NCBI RefSeq assembly: GCF_012349115.1 | Contig: NZ_PQIG01000065.1 | Location: 1 to 64,000 of the forward strand | DNA length: 64,000 bases | Reading direction: 5' to 3' | Origin: Rhizobium ruizarguesonis | GTDB lineage: Bacteria; Pseudomonadota; Alphaproteobacteria; Rhizobiales; Rhizobiaceae | Notes under the pieces: generated by a model | Told to the model about the DNA's origin: nothing | What the model saw: the letters and a program-made list of their open reading frames with translations, nothing else | Databases searched by the model: none | Shown: positions 17,113 to 25,316 of the stretch, piece by piece | How the letters are laid out: the number at the start of each line of letters is the position of its first letter | Numbering within the stretch: position 1 is the stretch's first letter | Made by a program: the position numbers and the translations under genes

Positions 17113-18069
17113 TCACATGCGCGTCCAGTTGATGCTTGGCAGGTCCTCGACGGTATTGTCGGCCGGATTGCGCAGCACCAGGTTCAGGCTGCCGTTCGAC
17201 TGGCCCATGGCAAAAATCAGCATCTCAGCTTCCGACGGTGTCACTTCGACGGTCACATTGTTGTAGGTGCTGTTGGCCTTGGTGACTGCACCCTCCGCCG
17301 TCGTCGCCGCGCCGACGGCCAGCACTTTGACATTCTGCAGGAAGGTGCGGGTGACGACGCGAGTGCGCGAGCTGATGCCGAGTTTATAGTCCTGCGCTTG
17401 TTTGCGGTAGGCGTTGACATCGTTCTCGTCGGCGCCTGGATACTGGGTGAGATAGTTCTTCAGCATCTGCTCGACCGGCGACTGCGGCTGGGCTGGAGCC
17501 TGCGGCTGTCCGGCTGCGGCCGGCGCCTGGCCCGGGACGGCAGGCTGACCTGGCACGGCAGCGGGCTGGCCAGCGGCTCCCGGCTGGGCTGCTGCGGCCG
17601 GCGCCACGGGCTCGACCGGTTCGTCGACCGTGCCGAGGATATCGACATAGCTGCCCGGCTCGACGAAATGGCCGACAGCCGAGGCGGCGTTGACGGGAAG
17701 GGTCAGTGCCCGCTTGCCGGGTGCGATCATCGTCGTCAGGCGCCCGCCATCGGTATCGTCGAAATACTGGAAGAGCAGCACCGAGCCGGCCGGAATGTCG
17801 GCGGCGGCCGTCCTGTCCTTCAGCCATTCCTGATAGGCGCTGGCCGCGGGAACCGCGAGCTTGGCGAGCGCCCCGAAGCTTTCCGGCAGCATCACCGGTT
17901 CGGCGAGCATGTCGGGCGTGATCGCCTGACCTCGCGTCACCTTCCTGTCGGGCTGGAGCCGCATGAAGGCATAGGCCACCTGCTCGTTCTTGACGCTCTC
18001 GGTCCAGAAGTAGAGCAGAACGCCGGTGATGAGCCCGACGATGACGGCCGCGATGAGCTTCCAGTTCAT
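17113..18069 (-). CDS. cpaB: CpaB/RcpC-like pilus assembly protein
   Basis: A 318-residue envelope protein. An N-terminal membrane anchor (LIAAVIVGLITGVLLYFW) is followed by a SAF-type domain (GQAITPDMLAEPVMLPES, DIPAGSVLLFQYFDD) and the RcpC region (TLPVNAASAVGHFVEPGSYVDILG). A low-complexity Ala/Pro/Gln/Gly stretch occupies about 155-200. CpaB proteins sit in the periplasm and are thought to stabilise the secretin, but no secretin gene occurs here. It overlaps the upstream gene by four bases (ATGA). Confidence 0.85.
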   Translation of the reverse strand: MNWKLIAAVIVGLITGVLLYFWTESVKNEQVAYAFMRLQPDRKVTRGQAITPDMLAEPVMLPESFGALAKLAVPAASAYQEWLKDRTAAADIPAGSVLLFQYFDDTDGGRLTTMIAPGKRALTLPVNAASAVGHFVEPGSYVDILGTVDEPVEPVAPAAAAQPGAAGQPAAVPGQPAVPGQAPAAAGQPQAPAQPQSPVEQMLKNYLTQYPGADENDVNAYRKQAQDYKLGISSRTRVVTRTFLQNVKVLAVGAATTAEGAVTKANSTYNNVTVEVTPSEAEMLIFAMGQSNGSLNLVLRNPADNTVEDLPSINWTRM

Positions 18070-18980
18070 GGTGTTATTCCTTCGACGAAGGGTTGCCTGA
18101 TTTGAATGACTTCGACGGTCCGGCCGTCGGTTTTACTGCGGGTGTACAAGACATTGGCCTCGACGCTGCCGCGGCGGCCATAAAGTGCTGTGACCCGGCC
18201 GTGCTGCGCTGGCGATGTCTCGATGGTGAAGCCATCGCGGACAAGCAGATCGGCGCGCTGATCCGACCAACGCGTGGCCGACAGCGTGCCTTTCGACACG
18301 ACCGTGCGCGAGGTGTGGCCCTTGTCGCGATCGCCGATATCACTCAGCACCTCGACACCGGCCGGCGGACGCAGCGACATCGGCAGCTTGCTGACATCGG
18401 CTGGAGCCGCGAAGGCCGGAAGCGTCGAAGCGACATCGTCAAAGCGGCTCATCAGCACTTCGGTCATCGGCGCATCGGCCGGACGACGGATCATGATCGA
18501 GACGCCGGGAATCGGCGCTCTCGCGGAAGGATTGGTCGGGTCCTGGCGTCTGAGATAGTCGAGGGCTGCCTCGCCGTCGCCGTCGAAGAACTGAACCACC
18601 ACGGCAAGATCGTCGCGGATGCGGCTGATCTTTGGCACGATCAGCATATTGGCGGCAATGACGGCAGTCAGCTCTTGCCTGTCGTTGGCTTTCGGCAGGG
18701 CAGGGCGGGTATTGACGGCCAACACCCGCAGCCATTCGTCGGTGATATCGGAAATGCTGCGATCGCTCTGATAGGGCGTGAATTCAAGCGGTTGGCCGTT
18801 GATGACGAGATCGCGCGGCGCCCGTTCCGGCGCGCCGACGATACCGGCCAGCATCGAATTCAGCGTCACTCTCAAGTCCTTGTAGATCTCGGCACGGCCC
18901 GGTGTGGCCATGGCGGCGGCGAACCCGATGACGAGCGCCAAACCGGCGAGATGAACAGAGATGCGGGGCCCTTGTCTCAT
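18066..18980 (-). CDS. exported protein of the Tad-like locus, unknown function
   Basis: A 304-residue protein with a clear signal peptide (RISVHLAGLALVIGFAAAMATPGRAEI, likely cleaved after GRA). The remainder is predicted soluble and periplasmic; I recognise no domain. The ATG at 18980 is chosen because the signal peptide begins there and the longer frame reads through the neighbouring pseudopilin gene. The position between cpaB and a TadE-like gene is where a secretin or pilotin might be expected, but no secretin signature is visible. It could be an alternative periplasmic component of this variant machine. Confidence 0.72.
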   Translation of the reverse strand: MRQGPRISVHLAGLALVIGFAAAMATPGRAEIYKDLRVTLNSMLAGIVGAPERAPRDLVINGQPLEFTPYQSDRSISDITDEWLRVLAVNTRPALPKANDRQELTAVIAANMLIVPKISRIRDDLAVVVQFFDGDGEAALDYLRRQDPTNPSARAPIPGVSIMIRRPADAPMTEVLMSRFDDVASTLPAFAAPADVSKLPMSLRPPAGVEVLSDIGDRDKGHTSRTVVSKGTLSATRWSDQRADLLVRDGFTIETSPAQHGRVTALYGRRGSVEANVLYTRSKTDGRTVEVIQIRQPFVEGITP

Positions 18981-18981
18981 C

Positions 18982-19662
18982 TTATTTCGCTCCCGGAAAG
19001 ACGCCGTCGAAGAGATCGCCGGAATCGTCGGCGACATCGCGAATTTCCCGGCGCAGCGTCGGATCGTAGCCGTGGCTCGTGGTGTCATTGTTGTGCGAGG
19101 CAAACAGCGTCGAATCATCAACCGTGAACGCATCCTTCCAGCGGAGGCTCCTGATCGTATCGAGATCGTCGGAATCCCTGAACTTGTAGACGCGGTCGGC
19201 TGTCGCGGTGACGAGCTGCGGCTTCTCATTGGCGAGGTCGCCGACCATGTCGCCGAAGTCGCGGCCGTCGCTCTTCAAGGTATTTTGAACATCGTCCCAG
19301 ACAAAGGTGCGCAGGGGGTCGCCATCGCCTTCATGCGATGGTGTGCGCGAGCAGTTGATGGCGTCGCCCCCGGGCAGTGCCGGCAGAGCCGGGATCGGGA
19401 AGACATTCGAGAAATCCGACGTGCAGTCCAGCCCATTTGCCTCGGCGAAGGCGGCGTTGCGCATCGCAAGCATGGTTCCGACCTTCTTGGTGGAAATCTT
19501 GTTCGCGTGGATGACGAAAATCACGATCAGCAAGATGACCGGCGCGGCGAGCACGAATTCGATCGAGGCAAGACCGCGCCTGTCGCGGTGCAGCCGCATC
19601 AGCAGCCCGCGGCCTGGAGGACCGCCCATAGGCTCAGTGTGTGTTGACGGCAGCCCAGGCAT
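18982..19662 (-). CDS. TadE/TadG-like pseudopilin
   Basis: A 226-residue protein. After a short basic leader (LLMRLHRDRRG) comes the TadE signature helix (LASIEFVLAAPVILLIVIFVIHANKI) with the Glu five residues after the Gly processing site, then a periplasmic domain. The ATG at 19662 is preferred because GAGGAGGAG lies just upstream; it makes the gene overlap the preceding one by 29 bases. TadE-type pseudopilins are processed by the prepilin peptidase and help pilus assembly. Confidence 0.8.
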   Translation of the reverse strand: MPGLPSTHTEPMGGPPGRGLLMRLHRDRRGLASIEFVLAAPVILLIVIFVIHANKISTKKVGTMLAMRNAAFAEANGLDCTSDFSNVFPIPALPALPGGDAINCSRTPSHEGDGDPLRTFVWDDVQNTLKSDGRDFGDMVGDLANEKPQLVTATADRVYKFRDSDDLDTIRSLRWKDAFTVDDSTLFASHNNDTTSHGYDPTLRREIRDVADDSGDLFDGVFPGAK

Positions 19663-21274
19663 TGGCTCCTCCTCGGTCGAAGACACGGGTCAAGCCGGTA
19701 AAACTGTCGGCCGCCGGGCTCTGCTTGATGGTGTTGGAAACCTCGCCGATATCGTCGGCAAGCGTGGCGGGCGCAAGCGATGCCAGCCAGTCCTGGGTGT
19801 AGAGGTCGAAGGCCGTGTAATTGTGGACCCAGCTCTGCGCGAGCGCATAGGCGGAGGGTGTCTTGTCCTTGAAGATGCGGATCTGCAGCCTGGCGCGCGG
19901 GGCCCGCGAAACGATCGCCAGCGTCTGGTAGTCGTCGAGTTGCTCGCCGCCGAAGGGCGTGAAGTTAAACGGTATGCGTCCTTTCAGCCAGTAAGGCTTC
20001 GGGAAGGAGATGACGGGCAGGGGAGCACCCGCCACGGAAATCGCGCCACCGGCTGGGCCGCAGACCTGGTTCCAGATCATGTCGAACTTGCGGGTGAAAT
20101 CGTTCTCGTCTTTTGTCTGCTTGTCGGAATAGCGCGGCGGCACGTCGATCGGCAGCTGGAAGGGGTTCACGACGCCGAACTCGATGCCGAAGAATTCCTC
20201 GGCGACAAAGAAGCTGCCATCGAGGACCAGTTCCTGCCACCAGCTGAGATCGCCAAATTGCTCGATGATCGCCTTGAACGGAACCTTGCTCAAATAGGCC
20301 GGGCCGAAGGCTTCATAAAAGATGTAGAAGTCCACTAAAGCATCGTCGATGCCGCTCTCGTGGTTGACCCAGTCGCGGATATGGCTGCCGTCGACGCCGC
20401 CTGCGGTCAATGGACCCTTGCCGTTGGGGAAGCCGCGATTGGCAAACTCGCCGCGCATGAGAAACGGGTCCTGCCCTTGCGTGCCATTGCTCATCGCCAG
20501 GCACATTTCAGCATAGGCCGCAGCGGGATTGACGCCGTCACGATCGACCGGCAGGTTACCGCCCGCACCTTCTCCGGCGTCGTCGCAGGATTCGCACGGC
20601 GGGTGGAAGACGACATGGTCCGACTTGTTCAGGCGCACCAGATGCAAGGCTTCATTGCCGACCCGCTGCGGAAAGCTCTCGACGAGGTAGTCGTTGAGAT
20701 CATTCATGGCGTCGATGATGTCGCTGGACTTCACGATGAGGCCCCAGGGATCGTAATCGATCTGTGCTTTTACCGTATATGCAAGCGCCTTGGTGGCTCC
20801 TATCGCCCGGACTCCCTGGAACGCCAGGCAAGCACCGTAGATGATGCCGCCGACGATCGGAATCTTCTGCCAGCCCGGGCAATAGGGCATCGGCGGCATC
20901 GGCGGCACGAGCGACGCCGGGCCGAAGCCTTCCGTGAAAGAATATTCGGCGAGTTTCGCCAGAATGACGCCCGAGCGCAGGGCGAGTTCGGCCGTCGTCA
21001 GCTGGAAGGCGACCGACGTCGCCATGACGACGGTTGCCTGCGACGAGGCAACATTGTTCATCGCCATGATGTTGAGATAGCGCGCTTCCCAGTCGGCATG
21101 GACGAGTGCTGCGGCATCGGCCGTATCCTGCGTGCGCTGCTTGTCGTAGATCATCTGTCCCGTATTCAGGATCCAGACGATCATCAGGGCGAGCGCGATC
21201 GTCATGTAGAGAATGATCGGCGACAGGAAGCCGCGTTCGTCGCGGTGCAGGCGCTTAATGAGGGTCGGTGTCAT
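19634..21274 (-). CDS. TadG-like membrane-anchored protein
   Basis: A 546-residue protein. It has a basic leader (LIKRLHRDERG) and one membrane helix (FLSPIILYMTIALALMIVWILN), followed by a segment typical of TadG-like proteins (YDKQRTQDTADAAAL) and a large periplasmic region of about 480 residues with no metal-binding von Willebrand motif that I can see. It starts at the ATG at 21274, overlapping the upstream TadE-like gene by four bases. Role in the machine inferred from locus and N-terminus only. Confidence 0.78.
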   Translation of the reverse strand: MTPTLIKRLHRDERGFLSPIILYMTIALALMIVWILNTGQMIYDKQRTQDTADAAALVHADWEARYLNIMAMNNVASSQATVVMATSVAFQLTTAELALRSGVILAKLAEYSFTEGFGPASLVPPMPPMPYCPGWQKIPIVGGIIYGACLAFQGVRAIGATKALAYTVKAQIDYDPWGLIVKSSDIIDAMNDLNDYLVESFPQRVGNEALHLVRLNKSDHVVFHPPCESCDDAGEGAGGNLPVDRDGVNPAAAYAEMCLAMSNGTQGQDPFLMRGEFANRGFPNGKGPLTAGGVDGSHIRDWVNHESGIDDALVDFYIFYEAFGPAYLSKVPFKAIIEQFGDLSWWQELVLDGSFFVAEEFFGIEFGVVNPFQLPIDVPPRYSDKQTKDENDFTRKFDMIWNQVCGPAGGAISVAGAPLPVISFPKPYWLKGRIPFNFTPFGGEQLDDYQTLAIVSRAPRARLQIRIFKDKTPSAYALAQSWVHNYTAFDLYTQDWLASLAPATLADDIGEVSNTIKQSPAADSFTGLTRVFDRGGANAWAAVNTH

Positions 21275-22068
21275 AGCAGGTTCACCTCCGCCGTCGAGAT
21301 CGTGTAGTAGCGGCCGTCCTTCCTCTGGCCGCGGGCAAAGACCCAGCCGGCATATTCGAGCAGCAGGAAGCGGGCTTCCACCTTGGCGGTGACAGGCACA
21401 TGCGGCGAACGGTTGATGGCGGCATAGATTGCCATCGGCGCGCGATCGACGGTCACGGTAACGTTCTGCGGATCGAACATGTAGCGGGCCTGGTTGCGCA
21501 TCGCCCGCCAGTTCTTCGAAAGGCCGGAAGCGTCGGCAAGGCTTTTCAGCGCATCTTCCGGCGGCTGGCAGGCGCCGACGCATTTCAGCTGGTCGTAGGG
21601 TGCGGCCGGGATCAGCGCCAGGCGGGCGGCAAGATCGGCCTTGCCGGCGGCAGCATCGTCATCGCAGGTCTTCACGTCGATGATGCTTCGCAGCGTGATC
21701 GGAAAAGCCGGGCAGAAATAGACGCGGGCGCTGCGGGCCGCCGCATAGGCTGCATAGTGGGTGAAGAGGTGGTTCTTGGCCAGGATCGTGAACTGGAAGA
21801 CCACGAACATGAAGAAGACGAAGACCGGCGTGACAAGTACGAAATCCATCATCGTCGTGCTGCCGGAGGTATCGCCGTGCAGCTCCGATATCCGGCGCCG
21901 GCGGGCGGAAAGCCGCGGCAGCAGCAGCATCGAGGCAAGCAGCATCATGGCGATCGCAAAGGTACCGAGGAGCGCGCCGTGATCCTCAGGGAACCAGAAG
22001 GTCCGTGAGTGCAGGATCGAACTCCAGAAGGCACCGTCGAAGATGGGGCGTTCGAGTTCCGCGCGCAT
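21271..22068 (-). CDS. TadE-like pseudopilin with extra N-terminal membrane helix
   Basis: A 265-residue protein. An unusual N-terminal extension holds one hydrophobic helix (LLGTFAIAMMLLASMLLLP), then a basic stretch, then a TadE-like helix (MMDFVLVTPVFVFFMFVVFQFTIL) near residue 72 and a periplasmic domain with several cysteines (VKTCDDD, LKCVGACQP). The extension and the absence of a Gly-x4-Glu site immediately before the helix make it atypical. It lies five bases downstream of the prepilin peptidase gene. Confidence 0.72.
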   Translation of the reverse strand: MRAELERPIFDGAFWSSILHSRTFWFPEDHGALLGTFAIAMMLLASMLLLPRLSARRRRISELHGDTSGSTTMMDFVLVTPVFVFFMFVVFQFTILAKNHLFTHYAAYAAARSARVYFCPAFPITLRSIIDVKTCDDDAAAGKADLAARLALIPAAPYDQLKCVGACQPPEDALKSLADASGLSKNWRAMRNQARYMFDPQNVTVTVDRAPMAIYAAINRSPHVPVTAKVEARFLLLEYAGWVFARGQRKDGRYYTISTAEVNLL

Positions 22069-22073
22069 TGCCG

Positions 22074-22637
22074 TTACCTCACGAGTGAAAGAGGGGTGAA
22101 ATCAGGCATGAAAAGGCACCAGAGAAGTCCGAGTGCAGCGGCAACGCCGAAGCGCACGGTATGATGTGTCTCGCGCGGCTTCAGCACCGAAGCGGCGTCG
22201 CGGAAACCGGCGGGCAGGAGAAGCGCAAACAGTCCGACCGTTCGGGCCAGCACGCTCCACTGAACACGCCGCGCCATGGAGAAAACGGCAATCACGCCGC
22301 CGACCATGAGCGATGCAAGGGTGACGTCGATGGCGGGCCAGAGGCCAAGAATGGCGCCGAGCGCCGCCATCAGCTTGACGTCGCCGCCGCCGCAGCTTCC
22401 GGCTGCGAAGGCGATGAAAAAGATCAGGCCGGCTGCAAGGAGGCCTGCGAAGGCAAGCCCTATTCCTGCGAGACCGCCGCTGACTGCCGCCAACATGAAC
22501 CCGCCAAGCAGGCAGGGATAGGTGACGGCGTTCGGGATATGACCGTGGCGATGGTCGAGCACCGCCGCGGTCATGGTGCAGGCGACGGCAAGAGCCGCCG
22601 CTGCAGGCATCAGGGTCAGATCATAGGTCGTATCCAT
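22074..22637 (-). CDS. cpaA: A24-type prepilin peptidase
   Basis: A 187-residue polytopic membrane aspartyl protease that removes leader peptides from Flp pilin and pseudopilins. Both catalytic aspartates of the family are visible: Asp in LDHRHGHIPN and Asp in GGGDVKLMAALGA. The length fits CpaA/TadV, which lack the methylase domain of PilD. Start taken at the ATG at 22637, giving a 13-base gap to the pilin stop; an upstream ATG at 22682 would overlap the pilin gene. Confidence 0.87.
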   Translation of the reverse strand: MDTTYDLTLMPAAAALAVACTMTAAVLDHRHGHIPNAVTYPCLLGGFMLAAVSGGLAGIGLAFAGLLAAGLIFFIAFAAGSCGGGDVKLMAALGAILGLWPAIDVTLASLMVGGVIAVFSMARRVQWSVLARTVGLFALLLPAGFRDAASVLKPRETHHTVRFGVAAALGLLWCLFMPDFTPLSLVR

Positions 22638-22650
22638 GATCCCGACCCGC

Positions 22651-22854
22651 TTATTGACCCGGCTCAGGAATTCTCTCGGCATCCGAGAGCGCCGTGTTCT
22701 TTTCGTTGAACCATTCGCCGATCTGCTTGCCGAATGCGAGCAGAAGCAGCATCAGCGGAATGACGATCAGGGCGACGGCCAGGACGATCTGGGCCATGTC
22801 GCCGCGCTCGTCCTTGTGAAGTGCAATTGCGAGAGTCTTGAGTTTACCAAACAT
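22651..22854 (-). CDS. Flp-like type IVb pilin, divergent
   Basis: A 67-residue protein: basic leader (LKTLAIALHKDERG), then a hydrophobic helix (MAQIVLAVALIVIPLMLLLLAFG) and a short charged tail. Size, leader ending in Gly and position immediately before the prepilin peptidase point to the major pilin of the locus. The usual Glu-Tyr pair at +5/+6 after the Gly is missing, so it is atypical. GAGGAG eight bases upstream fixes the ATG at 22854. First gene of the minus-strand operon. Confidence 0.72.
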   Translation of the reverse strand: MFGKLKTLAIALHKDERGDMAQIVLAVALIVIPLMLLLLAFGKQIGEWFNEKNTALSDAERIPEPGQ

Positions 22855-23364
22855 GTGATTACTCCTCATTCCCAGGTTTGTTTCGGTTCGAAGCCCTGGT
22901 GAAGATGAACCAAGCATACGCTATCGATCTGAATGAGCATGTTGCTCGATCCAATGATATTTTCTGCTTCAGCTTATCTTCCCCGGCTGCCAACGTTTGT
23001 TGAACAACACCATTAAGACCCAAGAGTGCGCCCAAGGCCAGCCCTCCGTCAAGCAAACGAAACGAAGGGTTCCAATTGTCTTGGAGGCATCGCCGGCACA
23101 ATCGCAGTTGACGTCATGTTTTTTCAACTAACCGCTTGAACAGGCTAAGGTTTTAGCTGAATGGCCGAAGTTTTTGTCAACCTTGCAGGGCCTCGTCTAC
23201 GGCTCCATAATTGGTCAATTCTTTCAAAGCGATAGAAGAAACGGCATGTGGCGATCACAATGACTGCCTGCGCGAGGGCCGGCCATGGCGTTGTTTGACG
23301 ATCTGGATTAAGCTTTCGTCAAATGGTGGGTATCGCCCGCCAGTCGATCCGGAGAGAGAGAACG
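22855..23364. other. 510-base divergent promoter region of the two pilus units
   Basis: No convincing coding frame. It must hold the promoters for the minus-strand pilin operon and the plus-strand peptide/cpaF unit. Visible structure is limited to small dyads (a TTGTTGAACAAC palindrome near 22998 and AGTTGA/TCAACT arms near 23107-23130); I cannot assign promoters with confidence. Confidence 0.4.
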
Positions 23365-23496
23365 ATGGAAACGATGAGCAGCATCTTGATACTTGGATTG
23401 GTCCTCATTCCACTGATGATGTTCTTTCCGACCGCGGTTCAGATGATGGCGACACTGTTCGGCATGAGCACGGTCCTGGTCGGGATGCCGCTCTGA
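23365..23496 (+). CDS. 43-residue hydrophobic peptide preceding the second cpaF
   Basis: A frame of 43 codons beginning METMSSILILGLVLIPLMMF and ending TVLVGMPL. A strong GGAGAGAGAG stands four bases before the ATG, and its TGA overlaps the ATG of cpaF by one base (TGATG), so translation looks real and coupled. It is essentially one long membrane helix with a small C-terminal part. It has no pilin-type processing site. I do not recognise a family. A membrane adaptor or second mini-pilin for the downstream ATPase are possibilities. Confidence 0.6.
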   Translation: METMSSILILGLVLIPLMMFFPTAVQMMATLFGMSTVLVGMPL

Positions 23497-24638
23497 TGAA
23501 AGCCGTTTCCGACGACGCTGCCGAACAGGCAACCTTCCAGGTCCTGACCCGGGCGCTGGACAAACTGCTCGGGCCGATCCGTTTTCTCCTCGACGATCCG
23601 AGCGTGTCCGAAATCCTGATCAACGGGACATCCGACATCTTCGTCGAAAGGCGAGGCAAGCTCGAACGCGCCGATACGCGTTTTGCCAGTCGCGAGGACC
23701 TGGAATCGGCCGCGCGCAGCATCGCGCAATTCTCAGGCAAGCGGCTGACGCCCGAGGAGCCGAGCATCGAGGCCCGTCTGCCGGATGGTTCGCGCGTGCA
23801 GATGATCCAGCCGCCGGCCGCCCGCACCGGGCTCTGCATCTCCATTCGCCGCTTCCTGAAAGAACATCGCAGCATCCGCGACCTCGTCACCCAGGGCAGC
23901 CTGACGGAGGAATCGCTGTCGCTGCTGCAGGCGGCCGTCGGGCTGCAGAAGAATGTCATCATCTCCGGCGGCACCGGCACCGGCAAGACGACGATGCTGA
24001 ACGCGCTGTCGGAAGCCTTTGCCGACCACGAGCGCGTCATCGTCATCGAGGACACGTCCGAACTGCAGATCCGCAAGGAACACGTGGTCTATCTCGAAGT
24101 GACGAAACCCGACCGTTTCGGTCGCGGCGGCGCCAGCATCCGCGACCTGTTCCGCTCGTCGCTGCGCATGCGGCCCGACCGGATCATCGTCGGCGAGTGC
24201 CGCGGCGGCGAGGCGCTCGATATGATTCAGGCGATGACGTCGGGCCACAGCGGCAGCCTTTCGACGGTGCACGCGAACACGCCCTATGACTCCCTGCACC
24301 GGCTGGAAACGCTGGCGCTGATGTCTGATATCGACATGCCGCTTCGGCCGCTGCGCGCCCAGATCGCCTCGGCAGTCGACGTCGTCGTGCAGATCGCCCG
24401 CTTCAAGCGCACCGGCCGGCGCCGGGTGATCGAGATTTCCGAGATCAAGGGCCTGAACAATGACGGCCAGTATATCGTCGAAAGCATCTACAAGCTCGAG
24501 GGCGACGGTCATTCCAATCCCGACGGCGCACTGCTTTGGACCGGTGTCGTGCCGAGCTTTGCCGCCGATGCGGTGGAAGAGCTGCAAGGCGCGGAGCGCC
24601 CCGAATGGGTCGGTGCCGCCGCGCTGCATACAGCTTAA
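23496..24638 (+). CDS. cpaF: second CpaF/TadA-type secretion ATPase
   Basis: A 380-residue traffic ATPase with Walker A GGTGTGKTT near residue 160, Asp box (VIVIEDTSELQIRKEHVVY), Walker B-like MRPDRIIVGECRGGEALDM and His box (GHSGSLSTVHANTPYDS). It has the compact form of TadA/VirB11 motors without an added domain. The ATG at 23496 overlaps the stop of the small peptide gene. Divergent from the main pilus operon that carries its own FHA-fused CpaF, so the locus has two motors. One could drive retraction or an alternative function (inference). Confidence 0.9.
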   Translation: MKAVSDDAAEQATFQVLTRALDKLLGPIRFLLDDPSVSEILINGTSDIFVERRGKLERADTRFASREDLESAARSIAQFSGKRLTPEEPSIEARLPDGSRVQMIQPPAARTGLCISIRRFLKEHRSIRDLVTQGSLTEESLSLLQAAVGLQKNVIISGGTGTGKTTMLNALSEAFADHERVIVIEDTSELQIRKEHVVYLEVTKPDRFGRGGASIRDLFRSSLRMRPDRIIVGECRGGEALDMIQAMTSGHSGSLSTVHANTPYDSLHRLETLALMSDIDMPLRPLRAQIASAVDVVVQIARFKRTGRRRVIEISEIKGLNNDGQYIVESIYKLEGDGHSNPDGALLWTGVVPSFAADAVEELQGAERPEWVGAAALHTA

Positions 24639-24655
24639 AAACGATCGAAACCTGC

Positions 24656-24770
24656 CTCTAGAACAGGAAGATTTTAGGCCGGGCCGGCCCAAAATCTTCC
24701 TGGTCTACATTCTATAGTTAGAGCATGATGTCATCCGAAAACCGCTCACACTTTTCGGCATCATGCTCTG
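24656..24770. repeat. RIME-like intergenic palindromic repeat, copy 1 (inverted)
   Basis: Two adjacent imperfect palindromes: one around GAACAGGAAGATTTTAGGCC, the other AGAGCATGATG with CATCATGCTCT. The same pair recurs in reversed order and orientation at 45661 and 61932. It resembles the rhizobial intergenic mosaic elements (RIME). It lies between the convergent ends of cpaF and mgdD and may act as a bidirectional terminator. Confidence 0.75.
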
Positions 24771-25316
24771 TCAGACGCTATCCTTTTCAGCGCTCGCCGC
24801 CATATGGGTGAGATCGTCCCAGAGGCTTTCGGCAAAACTGCGCAGAACCGTAAGCTCGAAGCTGTCTTTGCCGGTGCGGACGATCTGCACAGAGAGATGA
24901 CCGACCATCGTCATCGCCGAATGGCCGTCCGGGAAGACGGAAGGATCGAGATCGACGGCGGTCCCCCTTGAGAGAAGCGCCCGCGAAGAACGGCCGGAAA
25001 CGCCGATCCGCACGCGCCCGTGGCTCTGGTCCATGACGAAGGCCTTTCCCGCAAGCGCTGCCGCGAGAGCATCGAGGTTGGCAGGGACAAGCGGCTCGTC
25101 GCCGGCGACGAACCATTGCCGGAAACCCGCCTTGCGGATCGAAGTTTTCGCAAAGCCTGCTTTCAGCAATTCCGCAGCGAGCGCGGTTGGCTCGATTGCG
25201 CCGAGCACATGCATGAGATGGCCCTCCGGCAAGGCTTCCAGCCGGACGCCTGCCCCTGAGATGCTGTTATATGCCGTGCCGGCCAGAACCGGTTTGTGCT
25301 GCGGAAGATCAGGCAT
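24771..25316 (-). CDS. mgdD: N-methylglutamate dehydrogenase / sarcosine oxidase gamma-like subunit
   Basis: A 181-residue protein matching the gamma subunit of heterotetrameric sarcosine-oxidase-like enzymes; the C-terminal half has the family run RGTAVDLDPSVFPDGHSAMTM. It is the last gene of the four-gene minus-strand operon. Its start at 25316 overlaps the alpha-like gene by eight bases. With mgsABC-gmaS beside it, the complex is best read as N-methylglutamate dehydrogenase (glutamate-releasing) rather than true sarcosine oxidase, but sequence alone does not exclude the latter. Confidence 0.78.
   Translation of the reverse strand: MPDLPQHKPVLAGTAYNSISGAGVRLEALPEGHLMHVLGAIEPTALAAELLKAGFAKTSIRKAGFRQWFVAGDEPLVPANLDALAAALAGKAFVMDQSHGRVRIGVSGRSSRALLSRGTAVDLDPSVFPDGHSAMTMVGHLSVQIVRTGKDSFELTVLRSFAESLWDDLTHMAASAEKDSV

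Noticed and set aside
22859-23101. 80-residue minus-strand frame upstream of the pilin gene
   Set aside because: It overlaps the pilin leader region, has no ribosome site or recognisable sequence; treated as promoter region.
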